A DNA stretch of 64,000 nt from Herminiimonas sp. (GTDB taxonomy: Bacteria > Pseudomonadota > Gammaproteobacteria > Burkholderiales > Burkholderiaceae): NCBI RefSeq assembly GCF_030655415.1, contig NZ_JAURVN010000014.1:372001-436000 (forward strand). Direction: 5' to 3'. The notes below the pieces were generated by a model, which did no database searches, had not been told where the DNA came from, and saw nothing but the letters and a program-made list of their open reading frames with translations. Position numbers and translations under genes: made by a program. Shown here piece after piece: positions 45,869 through 55,682 of this stretch. Each line of letters starts with the position of its first letter. Position 1 is the stretch's first letter.

Positions 45869-48283
45869 TTAGTGCTTTACAACACCAGAGTCACTTGGTG
45901 TCGCTGGTTTGGCAAGTGCTGCTTCAACCACTGCAGCCTCTTCATCGGTCAATGGCACAGGTGCACGTTCCAATGCGATCTCAAGCACTTTGTCGATCCA
46001 GCGAACCGGAACGATTTCAAGTTTGTTTTTCACATTGTCAGGAATCTCAGCCAGATCCTTTACGTTTTGTTCAGGAATCAAAACAGTTTTAATTCCGCCG
46101 CGATGTGCTGCCAGCAGTTTTTCCTTCAAGCCACCAATCGGCAAGACTTCACCACGCAAGGTAATTTCACCCGTCATCGCAACGTCAGCACGAACTGAAA
46201 TTCCCGTGAACACTGACACCATCGCCAATGTCATCGCCACACCAGCCGACGGACCATCTTTCGGTGTAGCGCCTTCAGGAACGTGAATATGGATATCGCT
46301 CTTCTCGAAAATATCGGCTTTGATACCGAGTTTTCGCGCACGGCTGCGCACAACGGTGCGTGCCGCTTCGATCGATTCCTTCATCACATCGCCCAAAGTA
46401 CCGGTGCGGATGATACCGCCCTTGCCTGGCATTGCCATGGATTCGATGGTCAGCAAATCGCCGCCAACTTCTGTCCATGCCAAACCGACGACTTGGCCGA
46501 TTTGATTTTCTTTTTCAGCTACGCCGAAATCGAATTGACGCACGCCGAGGAACTTGTCGATATTTTTCGAAGTAACCGCAACTTTTTTCTCCTGCTTTTT
46601 AAGCAGCAGCATTTTTACGACCTTGCGGCAGATTTTCGAAATTTCACGTTCCAGTGAACGCACGCCAGCTTCGCGTGTGTAATAACGAATGATGTCGCGA
46701 ATCGCTGATTCCGCCACACTGATTTCGCCTTCTTTCAGACCATTGTTCTTGATCTGCTTTGGCAACAAGTAACGCTGCGCGATGCTAGTTTTTTCATCTT
46801 CGGTGTAACCCGACAGACGAATCACTTCCATACGATCCAGCAATGCAGGCGGGATGTTGTACGAGTTTGAAGTCGCAACAAACATCACATCCGACAAATC
46901 GAAATCGACTTCGATGTAGTGATCGGAGAACGTGTGGTTCTGTTCAGGATCCAGCACCTCCAGCAAAGCTGACGATGGATCGCCACGGAAGTCGGCACCC
47001 ATCTTGTCGATTTCATCCAGTAGGAACAATGGATTGCGCACACCGGCCTTGGCCATACTTTGCAAAATCTTGCCTGGCATCGAACCGATATAGGTACGAC
47101 GATGACCGCGAATCTCTGCTTCATCACGTACGCCACCGAGTGCCATACGAATGAACTTGCGATTCGTCGCACGTGCAATCGATTGACCGAGCGAAGTTTT
47201 ACCCACACCTGGAGGACCGACGAAGCACAGGATCGGCGCTTTCAATTTGTCGACGCGTTGTTGCACGGCGAGGTATTCCAGAATGCGTTCTTTAACCTTG
47301 TCTAGACCGTAGTGATCGTCTTCCAATACTTTTTCAGCATTGCTCAGATCGTTGTTCACTTTGGATTTTTTCTTCCAAGGCAAACCAACCAGGGTATCGA
47401 TGTAGTTACGCACGACGGTTGCTTCGGCTGACATCGGCGACATCAGTTTCAGTTTTTTCAGTTCATTTTGTGCTTTGGCAAGCGCCTCTTTCGGCATCTT
47501 GGCAAGCAACACTTTTTTCTCGAGTTCTTCGAGATCCGCGCCCTCTTCGCCTTCGCCCAATTCTTTTTGAATCGCTTTGACCTGCTCGTTCAAATAGTAT
47601 TCGCGCTGCGATTTTTCCATCTGGCGTTTAACGCGGCCGCGAATACGCTTCTCGACTTGCAGAATGTCGAGCTCGCCTTCCAGTTGTCCGAGCAGATGTT
47701 CGTAACGTTTGGCGACGTTGAAAATTTCCAGAATGACTTGTTTCTGTTCCAGCTTCAGCGGCAAATGTGCAGCAATGGTGTCGGCCAGACGACCGGCATC
47801 ATCAATCCCTGCCAATGAGGTCAGAATTTCTGGTGGAATTTTTTTGTTCAGTTTGACGTATTGGTCGAACTGCTGAACGATCGCGCGACGCATCGCTTCG
47901 ACTTCAGATTCATCGCCGGCTTCAGATTCAATCGGCGTCAAATCGGCCACGAAGTGCGTGTCGAGTTCGCTGATGTGATGAATACGCGCGCGCTGTGCAC
48001 CTTCGACCAGCACCTTGACGGTACCATCGGGCAGCTTCAGCATTTGCAGAATGTTGGCGACGCAGCCGATTTCGTAAATATCGTCGGCTGACGGTTCGTC
48101 CTTGGCGGCGGCTTTTTGCGCAGCAAGCATGATGCTCTTGCCTTGCTCCATCGCGGCTTCAAGCGCCTTGATGGATTTTGGACGACCGACGAACAATGGG
48201 ATCACCATATGCGGGAATACGACAACATCACGCAATGGCAACAGCGGCAGTTGGGTTTGTTCAGTGGAAATAGTAGTCGTCAT
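45869..48283 (-). CDS. lon: ATP-dependent Lon protease
   Basis: An 804-residue AAA+ serine protease that degrades misfolded and regulatory proteins. The start at 48283 (MTTTISTEQTQLPLLPLRD) matches the family; an upstream in-frame extension is not supported. N-terminal substrate domain (about 10-205), Walker A GPPGVGKTSLGQ near 355, Walker B LFLLDEIDKMG, and the protease domain with catalytic Ser in PKDGPSAGVAM and Lys in GGLKEKLLAAHRGG. It lies after clpX but is separated from it by a terminator. Confidence 0.97.
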   Translation of the reverse strand: MTTTISTEQTQLPLLPLRDVVVFPHMVIPLFVGRPKSIKALEAAMEQGKSIMLAAQKAAAKDEPSADDIYEIGCVANILQMLKLPDGTVKVLVEGAQRARIHHISELDTHFVADLTPIESEAGDESEVEAMRRAIVQQFDQYVKLNKKIPPEILTSLAGIDDAGRLADTIAAHLPLKLEQKQVILEIFNVAKRYEHLLGQLEGELDILQVEKRIRGRVKRQMEKSQREYYLNEQVKAIQKELGEGEEGADLEELEKKVLLAKMPKEALAKAQNELKKLKLMSPMSAEATVVRNYIDTLVGLPWKKKSKVNNDLSNAEKVLEDDHYGLDKVKERILEYLAVQQRVDKLKAPILCFVGPPGVGKTSLGQSIARATNRKFIRMALGGVRDEAEIRGHRRTYIGSMPGKILQSMAKAGVRNPLFLLDEIDKMGADFRGDPSSALLEVLDPEQNHTFSDHYIEVDFDLSDVMFVATSNSYNIPPALLDRMEVIRLSGYTEDEKTSIAQRYLLPKQIKNNGLKEGEISVAESAIRDIIRYYTREAGVRSLEREISKICRKVVKMLLLKKQEKKVAVTSKNIDKFLGVRQFDFGVAEKENQIGQVVGLAWTEVGGDLLTIESMAMPGKGGIIRTGTLGDVMKESIEAARTVVRSRARKLGIKADIFEKSDIHIHVPEGATPKDGPSAGVAMTLAMVSVFTGISVRADVAMTGEITLRGEVLPIGGLKEKLLAAHRGGIKTVLIPEQNVKDLAEIPDNVKNKLEIVPVRWIDKVLEIALERAPVPLTDEEAAVVEAALAKPATPSDSGVVKH

Positions 48284-48370
48284 GGCGAGCCTTATCGATA
48301 AACGTGTTAATGATGTTGGCGCTAACGGCCAAAACACAAGCCCGGACAGCAACAAAAATCAGCCTGAAAA

Positions 48371-48411
48371 ACAAAAAAAGCCACCCGCGAAGTTGTCTTC
48401 GAAGTGGCTTT
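48371..48411 (-). terminator. Terminator-like hairpin upstream of lon
   Basis: AAGCCAC (48378-48384) pairs with GTGGCTT (48404-48410) across a 19-base loop that can itself pair (CGAAG/CTTCG). On the minus strand TTTTTTT follows. It is second in line after the clpX terminator, or an attenuator-like structure in the lon leader. Confidence 0.5.
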
Positions 48412-48462
48412 ACGATGTAAGCCTGAATGATCTCTGCTGACTTTATTGTACTGCGTTTTAAA

Positions 48463-48494
48463 TGAAAAACAGGCTCAAAAGAGCCTGTTTTTTG
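48463..48494 (-). terminator. Rho-independent terminator of clpX
   Basis: AAAAACAGGCTC (48465-48476) pairs with GAGCCTGTTTTT (48481-48492) over AAAA, followed by T-rich sequence on the minus strand. Confidence 0.85.
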
Positions 48495-48520
48495 ATATTT
48501 CCTGCTGTTTTTGCAGAAAT

Positions 48521-49795
48521 TTACTGTTTTGCGCCTGAAACCTTAGGTTGCTCGTGATAGATCAGCAATGGTTTTGCACCGTTGGTAATCGTGCCTTCGT
48601 CGATGACAACCTTGGAAACGTTTTGCTCGTTTGGCAATTCGTACATGACGTCGAGCAATGCGTGTTCAAGAATCGAACGCAAACCACGCGCACCAGTCTT
48701 GCGTGCAATCGCTTTCTTCGCAATTGCTTGCAAGGCGGCTGGACGGATTTCCAACTCAGCGCCTTCCATTTGCAGCAATTTGGAATATTGCTTGATCAAG
48801 GCATTTTTTGGCTCAAGCAAGATCTGGATCAAGGCTTCTTCATCCAGTTCGCGCAAAGTCGCTACGACTGGCAAACGACCTACCAATTCCGGGATCAGAC
48901 CGAACTTGATCAAATCTTCTGGTTCAGTATCCAGCATGACCTGGCTTGCCGTACGTTCTTCGCGACTCTTAACCGTTGCAGAAAAGCCGATACCGCTCTT
49001 CTCGGAGCGCTCGGAAATGATTTTTGCCAACCCGTCGAATGCGCCACCACAAATAAACATGATGTTGGTGGTATCGATTTGCACGAAATCCTGGTTAGGA
49101 TGCTTGCGACCACCTTGTGGTGGTACCGACGCCATCGTGCCTTCGATCAGTTTCAGCAAAGCCTGTTGTACGCCTTCGCCCGAAACGTCACGGGTAATCG
49201 ACGGATTGTCCGACTTGCGTGAAATCTTGTCGATCTCATCAATGTAGACGATCCCTTTTTGCGCGCGCTCGACTTCGTAGTTACAGTTTTGCAGTAACTT
49301 TTGAATGATGTTTTCTACGTCTTCACCAACATAACCAGCTTCAGTCAGCGTGGTTGCATCGGCGATGACGAAAGGCACATCCAGCGTACGCGCCAGAGTT
49401 TGTGCCAGCAAGGTTTTACCGGAGCCAGTTGGACCGACCAGCAAGATGTTGCTCTTGGCCAGTTCGACGTCGTCTTTTTTACCGAGATGCTTCAGGCGTT
49501 TGTAGTGGTTATAAACCGCTACAGACAAAATGCGCTTGGCGGAATTTTGGCCGATGACATATTGATCCAGCAACTCGCATAATTCCTGCGGTGTTGGCAG
49601 ATCCGTACGTGGGCCGGTGCCCAATGTTTCTACACTGGAGGCTTCATCACGAATGATGTCGTTGCACAAGTCGATACACTCATCGCAAATGAACACGGAT
49701 GGTCCGGCGATAAGTTTTTTAACCTCGTGTTGGCTCTTGCCGCAGAACGAGCAATAGAGCAATTTTTCGCCGCTTGAGGATTTTTTCTCTGACAT
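48521..49795 (-). CDS. clpX: ClpX, ATP-dependent unfoldase subunit of ClpXP
   Basis: A 424-residue AAA+ unfoldase that feeds substrates to ClpP. The N-terminal zinc domain has CSFCGKSQ and CDECIDLC (residues about 15-45); then [12 protein letters not shown] (Walker A, about 125), VYIDEIDKI (Walker B), the pore-loop region, and the IGF-type loop KSGIGFSA that docks on ClpP. Follows clpP after 177 bp. Confidence 0.97.
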   Translation of the reverse strand: MSEKKSSSGEKLLYCSFCGKSQHEVKKLIAGPSVFICDECIDLCNDIIRDEASSVETLGTGPRTDLPTPQELCELLDQYVIGQNSAKRILSVAVYNHYKRLKHLGKKDDVELAKSNILLVGPTGSGKTLLAQTLARTLDVPFVIADATTLTEAGYVGEDVENIIQKLLQNCNYEVERAQKGIVYIDEIDKISRKSDNPSITRDVSGEGVQQALLKLIEGTMASVPPQGGRKHPNQDFVQIDTTNIMFICGGAFDGLAKIISERSEKSGIGFSATVKSREERTASQVMLDTEPEDLIKFGLIPELVGRLPVVATLRELDEEALIQILLEPKNALIKQYSKLLQMEGAELEIRPAALQAIAKKAIARKTGARGLRSILEHALLDVMYELPNEQNVSKVVIDEGTITNGAKPLLIYHEQPKVSGAKQ

Positions 49796-49914
49796 GGTGC
49801 GCGTTATCTATGGTTGATACAGATTGATCTTGGTTGCGGATTGATATTACCTGCGAATTACGGATTCGTCACGTCGTGCACGAAAAGCAACGCCACCGCT
49901 ATAAGATCACAATG

Positions 49915-49950
49915 TAAAACGCCCGAACGTTTAAGCGCCCGGGCGTCAGT
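49915..49950 (-). terminator. Hairpin between clpP and clpX
   Basis: ACGCCCG (49919-49925) pairs with CGGGCGT (49940-49946); on the minus strand only TTTTAC follows. A weak terminator or an mRNA-processing structure between clpP and clpX. Confidence 0.5.
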
Positions 49951-49972
49951 TTGTACAACAAATACAATACTA

Positions 49973-50602
49973 TCAGGCGCGTGTTGCTAAAACACTATCA
50001 ATCATGCCGTATGCGACAGCAGCGTCGGCAGACATGAAGTTATCACGATCTGTATCTTTACTGATTTCATCTATCGATTTGCCGGTTCTTTCAGCAAGAA
50101 TCGCATTCAGACGTTCACGCAGATACAAAATTTCGCGCGCTTGAATTTCGATATCAGAAGCTTGTCCTTGTGCGCCGCCCAGGGGCTGATGAATCATGAT
50201 GCGTGAATTAGGCAAGGAAAAACGTTTGCCTTTTTCACCAGCAGCCAACAGGAAAGCACCCATCGATGCAGCCAGACCGGTACACAAGGTCGATACATTC
50301 GGTTTAATGAATTGCATCGTATCGAAAATCGCCATGCCTGCCGAAACAGAACCGCCTGGCGAATTGATATACAAGGAAATATCCTTGTCCGGATTTTCGC
50401 TTTCAAGGAACAGCAACTGCGCAACAATCAGATTCGCCGAATGGTCATTGACCGGTCCGACCAAAAAGATAATGCGTTCTTTCAACAAACGCGAATAGAT
50501 ATCGTACGCGCGTTCGCCGCGACCGCTCTGCTCGATCACCATTGGGACCATACCGAGCATGTCGGTATCTAGAGCGGAAGTACGAGTCATGCTAGTGGTC
50601 AT
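49973..50602 (-). CDS. clpP: ClpP protease proteolytic subunit
   Basis: A 209-residue serine protease forming the tetradecameric chamber of ClpXP. The catalytic Ser113 lies in GLAASMGAF and His138 in [10 protein letters not shown], with the Asp in the later DRDNFMSA region. [14 protein letters not shown] is the substrate strand. It lies 29 bp after the trigger factor stop, likely one transcript. Confidence 0.97.
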   Translation of the reverse strand: MTTSMTRTSALDTDMLGMVPMVIEQSGRGERAYDIYSRLLKERIIFLVGPVNDHSANLIVAQLLFLESENPDKDISLYINSPGGSVSAGMAIFDTMQFIKPNVSTLCTGLAASMGAFLLAAGEKGKRFSLPNSRIMIHQPLGGAQGQASDIEIQAREILYLRERLNAILAERTGKSIDEISKDTDRDNFMSADAAVAYGMIDSVLATRA

Positions 50603-50631
50603 GTGCTTTCCTTATGGAGCGCACAAAGCGA

Positions 50632-51978
50632 TTAGCCTTGTGCGTTATTGCCCATCAATTCATCGAACGCAACCGACTTGTCGGTCACTTTGGATTTACC
50701 CAACACGTAATTGACGACGTTTTCTTCCAATACAAGAGCTTCTACTTCGCCCAAACGATTACGGTCACTGAAATAATACTTCAGAACCTGAGTTGGGTCT
50801 TCGTAGCTCTGTGCGAACTCTTCAACTTGCGCTTTGACTTGTTCTGGCTTTGCTTGCAGGTCGTTAGCTTTAACAACTTCGGCCAGGATCAAGCCTAAAC
50901 GTACGCGACGTTCTGCTTGTTCGGTGAACAATTCAGCAGGGAAAGGCAAGTCGCTGACTTTCATGCCGCGCTGTGTCATGTCTTGACGGGTCGATTCCAT
51001 CAAACGTTGTGTTTCTTGGTCGATCAGCACTTTAGGTACGTCGAATTCGCTGATTTTGATCAACGCATCCATGACGCTGTCTTTGGTACGCGCTTTTACG
51101 CGGTTGCTGACTTCACGTTCCAGATTTTGTTTGACGTCTGCACGCATTTTGGTCAGATCGCCGTCTTCGATACCCAGCGATTTTGCAAATTCTGCGTCGA
51201 CTTCAGGCATGTGCGCCCATTCGATTTGTTTCAGGGTGATCGTGAACTCGGCAGTTTTGCCAGCTACATCTGCACCGTGGTAATCGGCTGGGAACGACAA
51301 TGGGAAAGTTTTGGATTCGCCGACTTTCAAGCCGATCGTGCCCGCTTCGAATTCAGCCAGCATGCGGCCTTCGCCCAATACAAAAGCGTAGCCTTCTGCT
51401 TTGCCGCCTTGAAATTCAACGCCGTCGATAGTACCGACAAAATCGATAGTCACGCGGTCGCCGTTTTTAGCGGTCAGATCAGAGCCGCCGTCGCCGTGCG
51501 CGCTTTGCTCGCCTTTGACGTGGTAATGCACGCGTTGCTTGCGCAGGATATCGATGGTTTTGTCGATTTCAGCATCGCTGACTTCAACAGTTGTCTTTTC
51601 GATTTCTGCTGTAGCCAGATCGCCTACTTTGATTTCTGGGTAAACTTCGAACGTAGCGTTGAAAGCCAGTGTGCCTTCAGCGACATCTTCGTTCTTGGCT
51701 TCAATTTTTGGATAACCAGCTACGCGCAGCTTGTTTTCGTTGGTTGCTTCGCCGAATGCCTGACCGACTTTATCGTTCAGCACTTCGTTTTCGATTTGAT
51801 AGCCGTATTGTTGCGCGACCATTTTCATCGGCACTTTACCGGCACGGAAGCCTGGCGCCTTGACGGTACGAGCACGTACTTTCAGGCGTTTTTCAACTTC
51901 TGCTTGTACATCAGCCATTGGCACGGTGATCGTGATACGGCGTTCAAGTTTGTCCAAAGTTTCGACTGCAGTTGCCAT
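50632..51978 (-). CDS. tig: Trigger factor, ribosome-associated chaperone/isomerase
   Basis: A 448-residue chaperone that meets nascent chains at the ribosome exit. The start at 51978 ([14 protein letters not shown]) fits the family; the frame upstream runs through tRNA-Leu and is not coding. The ribosome-docking [12 protein letters not shown] motif is at about residues 43-54, the FKBP-type isomerase domain at about 160-245, and the helical substrate cradle fills the C-terminus. Confidence 0.97.
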   Translation of the reverse strand: MATAVETLDKLERRITITVPMADVQAEVEKRLKVRARTVKAPGFRAGKVPMKMVAQQYGYQIENEVLNDKVGQAFGEATNENKLRVAGYPKIEAKNEDVAEGTLAFNATFEVYPEIKVGDLATAEIEKTTVEVSDAEIDKTIDILRKQRVHYHVKGEQSAHGDGGSDLTAKNGDRVTIDFVGTIDGVEFQGGKAEGYAFVLGEGRMLAEFEAGTIGLKVGESKTFPLSFPADYHGADVAGKTAEFTITLKQIEWAHMPEVDAEFAKSLGIEDGDLTKMRADVKQNLEREVSNRVKARTKDSVMDALIKISEFDVPKVLIDQETQRLMESTRQDMTQRGMKVSDLPFPAELFTEQAERRVRLGLILAEVVKANDLQAKPEQVKAQVEEFAQSYEDPTQVLKYYFSDRNRLGEVEALVLEENVVNYVLGKSKVTDKSVAFDELMGNNAQG

Positions 51979-52006
51979 GTGAATCATCCAAAAATAAAGA
52001 ATTCTG

Positions 52007-52092
52007 TGGTGCGAGGAGGGGGACTCGAACCCCCACACCATTGCTGGCGTCAGGACCTAAACCTGGTGCGTCTACCAATTTCGCCATCCTCG
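52007..52092 (-). tRNA. tRNA-Leu (TAG)
   Basis: 86 nt with an encoded CCA and a long variable arm. Acceptor GCGAGGA pairs with TCCTCGC, the D-arm is GGCGAAATTGGTAGACGC, and the anticodon loop reads TTTAGGT, giving TAG. It ends 28 bp before the tig start. Confidence 0.96.
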
Positions 52093-52471
52093 CGGGAATG
52101 TGCACTAAGTGCGCGAATACAAAAGCAAAGGGCGACCTGGAAGTGAAACTGTGGGTCGCCCTGCACTGCCTTTTGTATAGGCCGTTCAACTTCAACCCGG
52201 GATTTTACTGGATTTTGCAGCGCCTGCGCAGATTTTGACAGTTTGCCTATTTTGAAAGCTACGGTGACGTCCTGAAAATGCCTTATTGCTTTGCTTATCG
52301 GCAATTTTGAAGCTTGATTTCAAGATAAACCTCAGCTTTTCGCAAAACGCTTATTTGCTAGCCAGACATCATTTTCATTTACTATGCGGGCTGGCTTTCT
52401 GCTCCGTTATAAATATTTTAATAATAGTTTTACGAAGCGATCATCTCTACGCGCACCGAGTCTTTCCATCC

Positions 52472-53311
52472 ATGGCTGTCGATCACTACGAAAATTTCCC
52501 TGTTGCCTCTATTTTGCTGCCGGCAAAATTGCGTCCAGCCGTCGAAATCATTTATGCATTCGCGCGTAGCGCCGACGATTTGGCAGATGAAGGCGACGCC
52601 AGCGACGATCAACGTCTCGCAGCATTGAATGCATACGAAGATGGACTAGACCAGATCGAGGCCGGAAGCACACCAAACACCGCACTGTTTCGCGATCTGG
52701 CAAAAGTCATTGCCGAGTATCAGCTGCCCTTGCAACCATTCCGCGATTTGCTATCCGCGTTCAAACAAGATGTTGTCACAACGCGCTACGTCGTTTTTTC
52801 AGCATTACTGGATTACTGCCGTCGTTCCGCCAATCCGGTTGGCACGCTGATGCTGCATTTATACGGCGCGGCCAACGAAGAAAATTTGCGTGATTCGGAC
52901 AACATCTGCTCTGCCCTGCAGTTGATAAACTTCTGGCAAGACGTCGCGATAGATATTCAAAAAGCGCGTATTTATTTACCGCTAGCCGACATGCAACAAT
53001 TCAATGTCAATGAAGATCACATCACAGGCCAACTGATTGATGATGCATGGCGCAAGCTGATGCAATTTGAAGTTGCGCGTGCCCGCAGCATGCTGTTATC
53101 AGGCGCACCGCTGGCATTGCGCTTGCCGGGTCGCATAGGTTGGGAATTGCGTTTGGTAGTACAAGGTGGCTTGCGGGTCTTGGAGTGTATAGAAGCCGGC
53201 GATTACGATGTATTTCAACGTCGTCCCAAATTGGGGAAAAGCAATTGGCTATTGTTGGTATGGCGAGCACTTAGTATGAAAACAAACTTGAGATCCGATT
53301 CTGCAAAGTGA
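52472..53311 (+). CDS. hpnC: Squalene synthase HpnC (hydroxysqualene synthase-type)
   Basis: A 279-residue trans-isoprenyl diphosphate synthase family protein. The start at 52472 (MAVDHYENFPVAS) is chosen because family similarity begins there. Asp-rich motifs are DDLADEGD (about 35) and DVAIDIQK (about 160). In the HpnCDE route this enzyme turns presqualene diphosphate into hydroxysqualene. First of hpnC-hpnD-hpnE, with a 152-bp gap before hpnD. Confidence 0.92.
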   Translation: MAVDHYENFPVASILLPAKLRPAVEIIYAFARSADDLADEGDASDDQRLAALNAYEDGLDQIEAGSTPNTALFRDLAKVIAEYQLPLQPFRDLLSAFKQDVVTTRYVVFSALLDYCRRSANPVGTLMLHLYGAANEENLRDSDNICSALQLINFWQDVAIDIQKARIYLPLADMQQFNVNEDHITGQLIDDAWRKLMQFEVARARSMLLSGAPLALRLPGRIGWELRLVVQGGLRVLECIEAGDYDVFQRRPKLGKSNWLLLVWRALSMKTNLRSDSAK

Positions 53312-53463
53312 GCGCAATACCAAATTCTTTTGCCGCCAGCTTGTATGCGTATCAAAAAATCAGACACGAGACAGCAACATTATTTGTCCCGATTGCCTTA
53401 GTCGGCTAGCATAGCGGCTTCATCAGCGCCAAGCGCTCTACCTGCCCTACTTGCCCTACTTTT

Positions 53464-54297
53464 ATGTCACCCGACGATTACTGCCAACAAAAAGCCGCAC
53501 AAAGTGGCTCCAGCTTTTATTACAGCTTCCTTTTCCTGAAGGCGGATCGCCGTCGTGCCATCACTGCTCTCTACGCCTTCTGCCGCGAAGTCGATGACAC
53601 GGTTGATGAATGCACAGACGCTGCAATCGCACGTACCAAATTGAGTTGGTGGCGTAGCGAGGTTGCTGCAATGACAGCCGGCACGCCTACGCATCCGGTT
53701 GCGAAAGCACTGCAACCACATCTGGCGACATTCTCGCTTGATACGCAGCATTTACTTGCGATCATCGATGGCATGGAAATGGATCTGGATCAAACACGCT
53801 ATCTCGATTTTCCTGGCTTGCAAAAATATTGCTGGCATGTGGCGAGCGTAGTCGGCATTTTGTCTGCAAAAATTTTCGGCGTCACGAATCCGCAGACATT
53901 GGAATACGCAGAAAAACTAGGACTCGCATTTCAACTCACTAACATCATTCGTGATGTTGGCGAAGATGCCCGCAAAGGTCGTATCTATTTGCCGGTTAAT
54001 GAACTACAACAATTCAACGTCACCGCTGCCGATATCTTGAATGCGCGTCATAGCGAAAATTTTGAAAAGCTGATGCAGTTCCAGGCAGCGCGCGCGCAAA
54101 AATATTATGACGAGGCATTTGCCTTGTTACCGAAAGAAGATAGACGCGCACAGCGTCCCGGCTTGATCATGGCGGCGATTTATAGAGCCGTCTTGAATGA
54201 AGTCGAACATGACGGCTTCCATGTTTTGAATCAACGTATTTCGCTGACGCCGATACGCAAACTCTGGCTCGCATGGATTACCTATGTGCGTGGTTAA
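53464..54297 (+). CDS. hpnD: Presqualene diphosphate synthase HpnD
   Basis: A 277-residue enzyme joining two farnesyl diphosphates into presqualene diphosphate. Asp-rich motifs are EVDDTVDE (residues 42-49) and DVGEDARKGRIYLP (about 165-178), with FYYSFLFL at the start, as in squalene/phytoene synthases. It lies 31 bp before hpnE. Confidence 0.93.
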   Translation: MSPDDYCQQKAAQSGSSFYYSFLFLKADRRRAITALYAFCREVDDTVDECTDAAIARTKLSWWRSEVAAMTAGTPTHPVAKALQPHLATFSLDTQHLLAIIDGMEMDLDQTRYLDFPGLQKYCWHVASVVGILSAKIFGVTNPQTLEYAEKLGLAFQLTNIIRDVGEDARKGRIYLPVNELQQFNVTAADILNARHSENFEKLMQFQAARAQKYYDEAFALLPKEDRRAQRPGLIMAAIYRAVLNEVEHDGFHVLNQRISLTPIRKLWLAWITYVRG

Positions 54298-54328
54298 TGC
54301 GGTTAATGTCTAGCGCACTCTCCATCGC

Positions 54329-55648
54329 ATGAGCAAATCCATTGCTGTCATCGGCGCGGGTTGGGCGGGATGCGCAGCGGCGGTCGAGCTGGCCGTTGCC
54401 GGCCACAAAATCACACTATACGAATCGTCACGCACCTTAGGGGGTCGCGCCCGCGCGGTCGAGATTAACGGCAAGCTGCTGGATAACGGTCAGCACATTT
54501 TGTTAGGCGCTTATTCAGAAAGCTTGCGTATGTTGCAGCGAGTGGGCGTCGATGAAGAAAAAGCGTTACTGCGCCTGCCCTTGCAAATGCGCTATCCAAA
54601 TAATGCCGACGGCATGGACTTCGTTGCACCCCGGCTTCCAGCGCCATTTCATTTGATTGCAGCCTTGTTGCGCAGCACAGGACTTGCGGGTGCGGACAAA
54701 ATGGCGCTGGCTCGTTTCTCATCAGCCGCGCGCTGGATGGACTGGCGCATGCATGACGATTGCAGCGTCAGCGAGCTACTGCAACGCTTCGATCAAACCG
54801 ATAGGCTGATTAAATTAATGTGGCGGCCGCTCTGTATCGCTGCGTTGAACACGCCGCCTGAACGTGCGTCTGCGCAAATATTTTTGAATGTATTGCGCGA
54901 TAGCCTGGGCGCGAGTCGCGCTGCATCAGACATGTTGATTCCACGCGTGGATTTAACCGCACTATTCCCGCAACAAGCATCTGCGTTTGTTGAACAGCAC
55001 GGCGGGCAAATTAAACTAGGCGCAGCTGTTCAAAAAATTGTGCAGAACGATGATCGTTGGATCGCTATGCAAGATAAAACAGAAAATGAAATTTACGACG
55101 CGATTGTCGTTGCGACTTCTGCAAGCCAGGCAGCTTCGTTGCTAGGCGATGTAACTATGCCGCCAGATATTCCGTCTTTTGAATACGAACCTATCACCAC
55201 TTGCTATCTGCAATATCCCGCCGGTACCAAACTAGCTATTCCGTTCTATGCGTTGAATGATGATCCTGCGACTGGATGCTGGGGGCAGTTTGTATTTGAT
55301 AGAGGTCAGTTGGAGGCGACGCAAAATGGTTTATTCGCGGTCATAGTCAGCGCGTCGACAGAAGCGATTGAATTGGGACATGAAGCTTTGTCTGCTGCAA
55401 TTGCGGCGCAACTTGCCAACACTCTGAATACGCCACAATTGGCAATGCCGGAATGGAGTCGCATCATTACCGAAAAGCGCGCGACGTTTTCATGTACACC
55501 TGCATTGCAACGTCCGCAAGAACAGACCGAGTTTCCTCATCTAGTCTTGGCCGGCGATTACCTGGCTAGTGACTATCCTGCGACGCTGGAATCAGCTGTG
55601 CGTAGTGGTGTGAAAGCAGCAAAATTATTAAACGAGAGTTTTACTTAA
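54329..55648 (+). CDS. hpnE: Hydroxysqualene dehydroxylase HpnE
   Basis: A 439-residue FAD enzyme of the phytoene desaturase-like family. The dinucleotide motif VIGAGWAGCAAAVELA is at residues 6-21; LGGRARAVEINGKLLDNGQHILLG-like sequence follows at about 41-64, and the C-terminal FAD motif is in LAGDYLASDYPATLE. It reduces hydroxysqualene to squalene. With hpnC and hpnD it completes farnesyl diphosphate to squalene; no squalene-hopene cyclase is in the window. Confidence 0.93.
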   Translation: MSKSIAVIGAGWAGCAAAVELAVAGHKITLYESSRTLGGRARAVEINGKLLDNGQHILLGAYSESLRMLQRVGVDEEKALLRLPLQMRYPNNADGMDFVAPRLPAPFHLIAALLRSTGLAGADKMALARFSSAARWMDWRMHDDCSVSELLQRFDQTDRLIKLMWRPLCIAALNTPPERASAQIFLNVLRDSLGASRAASDMLIPRVDLTALFPQQASAFVEQHGGQIKLGAAVQKIVQNDDRWIAMQDKTENEIYDAIVVATSASQAASLLGDVTMPPDIPSFEYEPITTCYLQYPAGTKLAIPFYALNDDPATGCWGQFVFDRGQLEATQNGLFAVIVSASTEAIELGHEALSAAIAAQLANTLNTPQLAMPEWSRIITEKRATFSCTPALQRPQEQTEFPHLVLAGDYLASDYPATLESAVRSGVKAAKLLNESFT

Positions 55649-55651
55649 GTC

Positions 55652-55682
55652 TGAATAAAGAAAGTTAAAGCTTCTTTATTCA
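55652..55682. terminator. AT-rich hairpin between convergent hpnE and radA
   Basis: GAATAAAGAA (55653-55662) pairs perfectly with 55672-55681. The right arm overlaps the radA stop codon. No long T-run follows, so termination strength is uncertain. Confidence 0.45.

Noticed and set aside
45024..52092. Three tRNA genes as possible integration sites of a mobile element
   Set aside because: No integrase, no direct repeat of a tRNA 3' end, and the flanking gene order is the conserved housekeeping one.
50917..52146. A 409-codon open frame on the plus strand
   Set aside because: It is antisense to trigger factor and runs through tRNA-Leu; Phe/His/Gln-rich translation typical of shadows.
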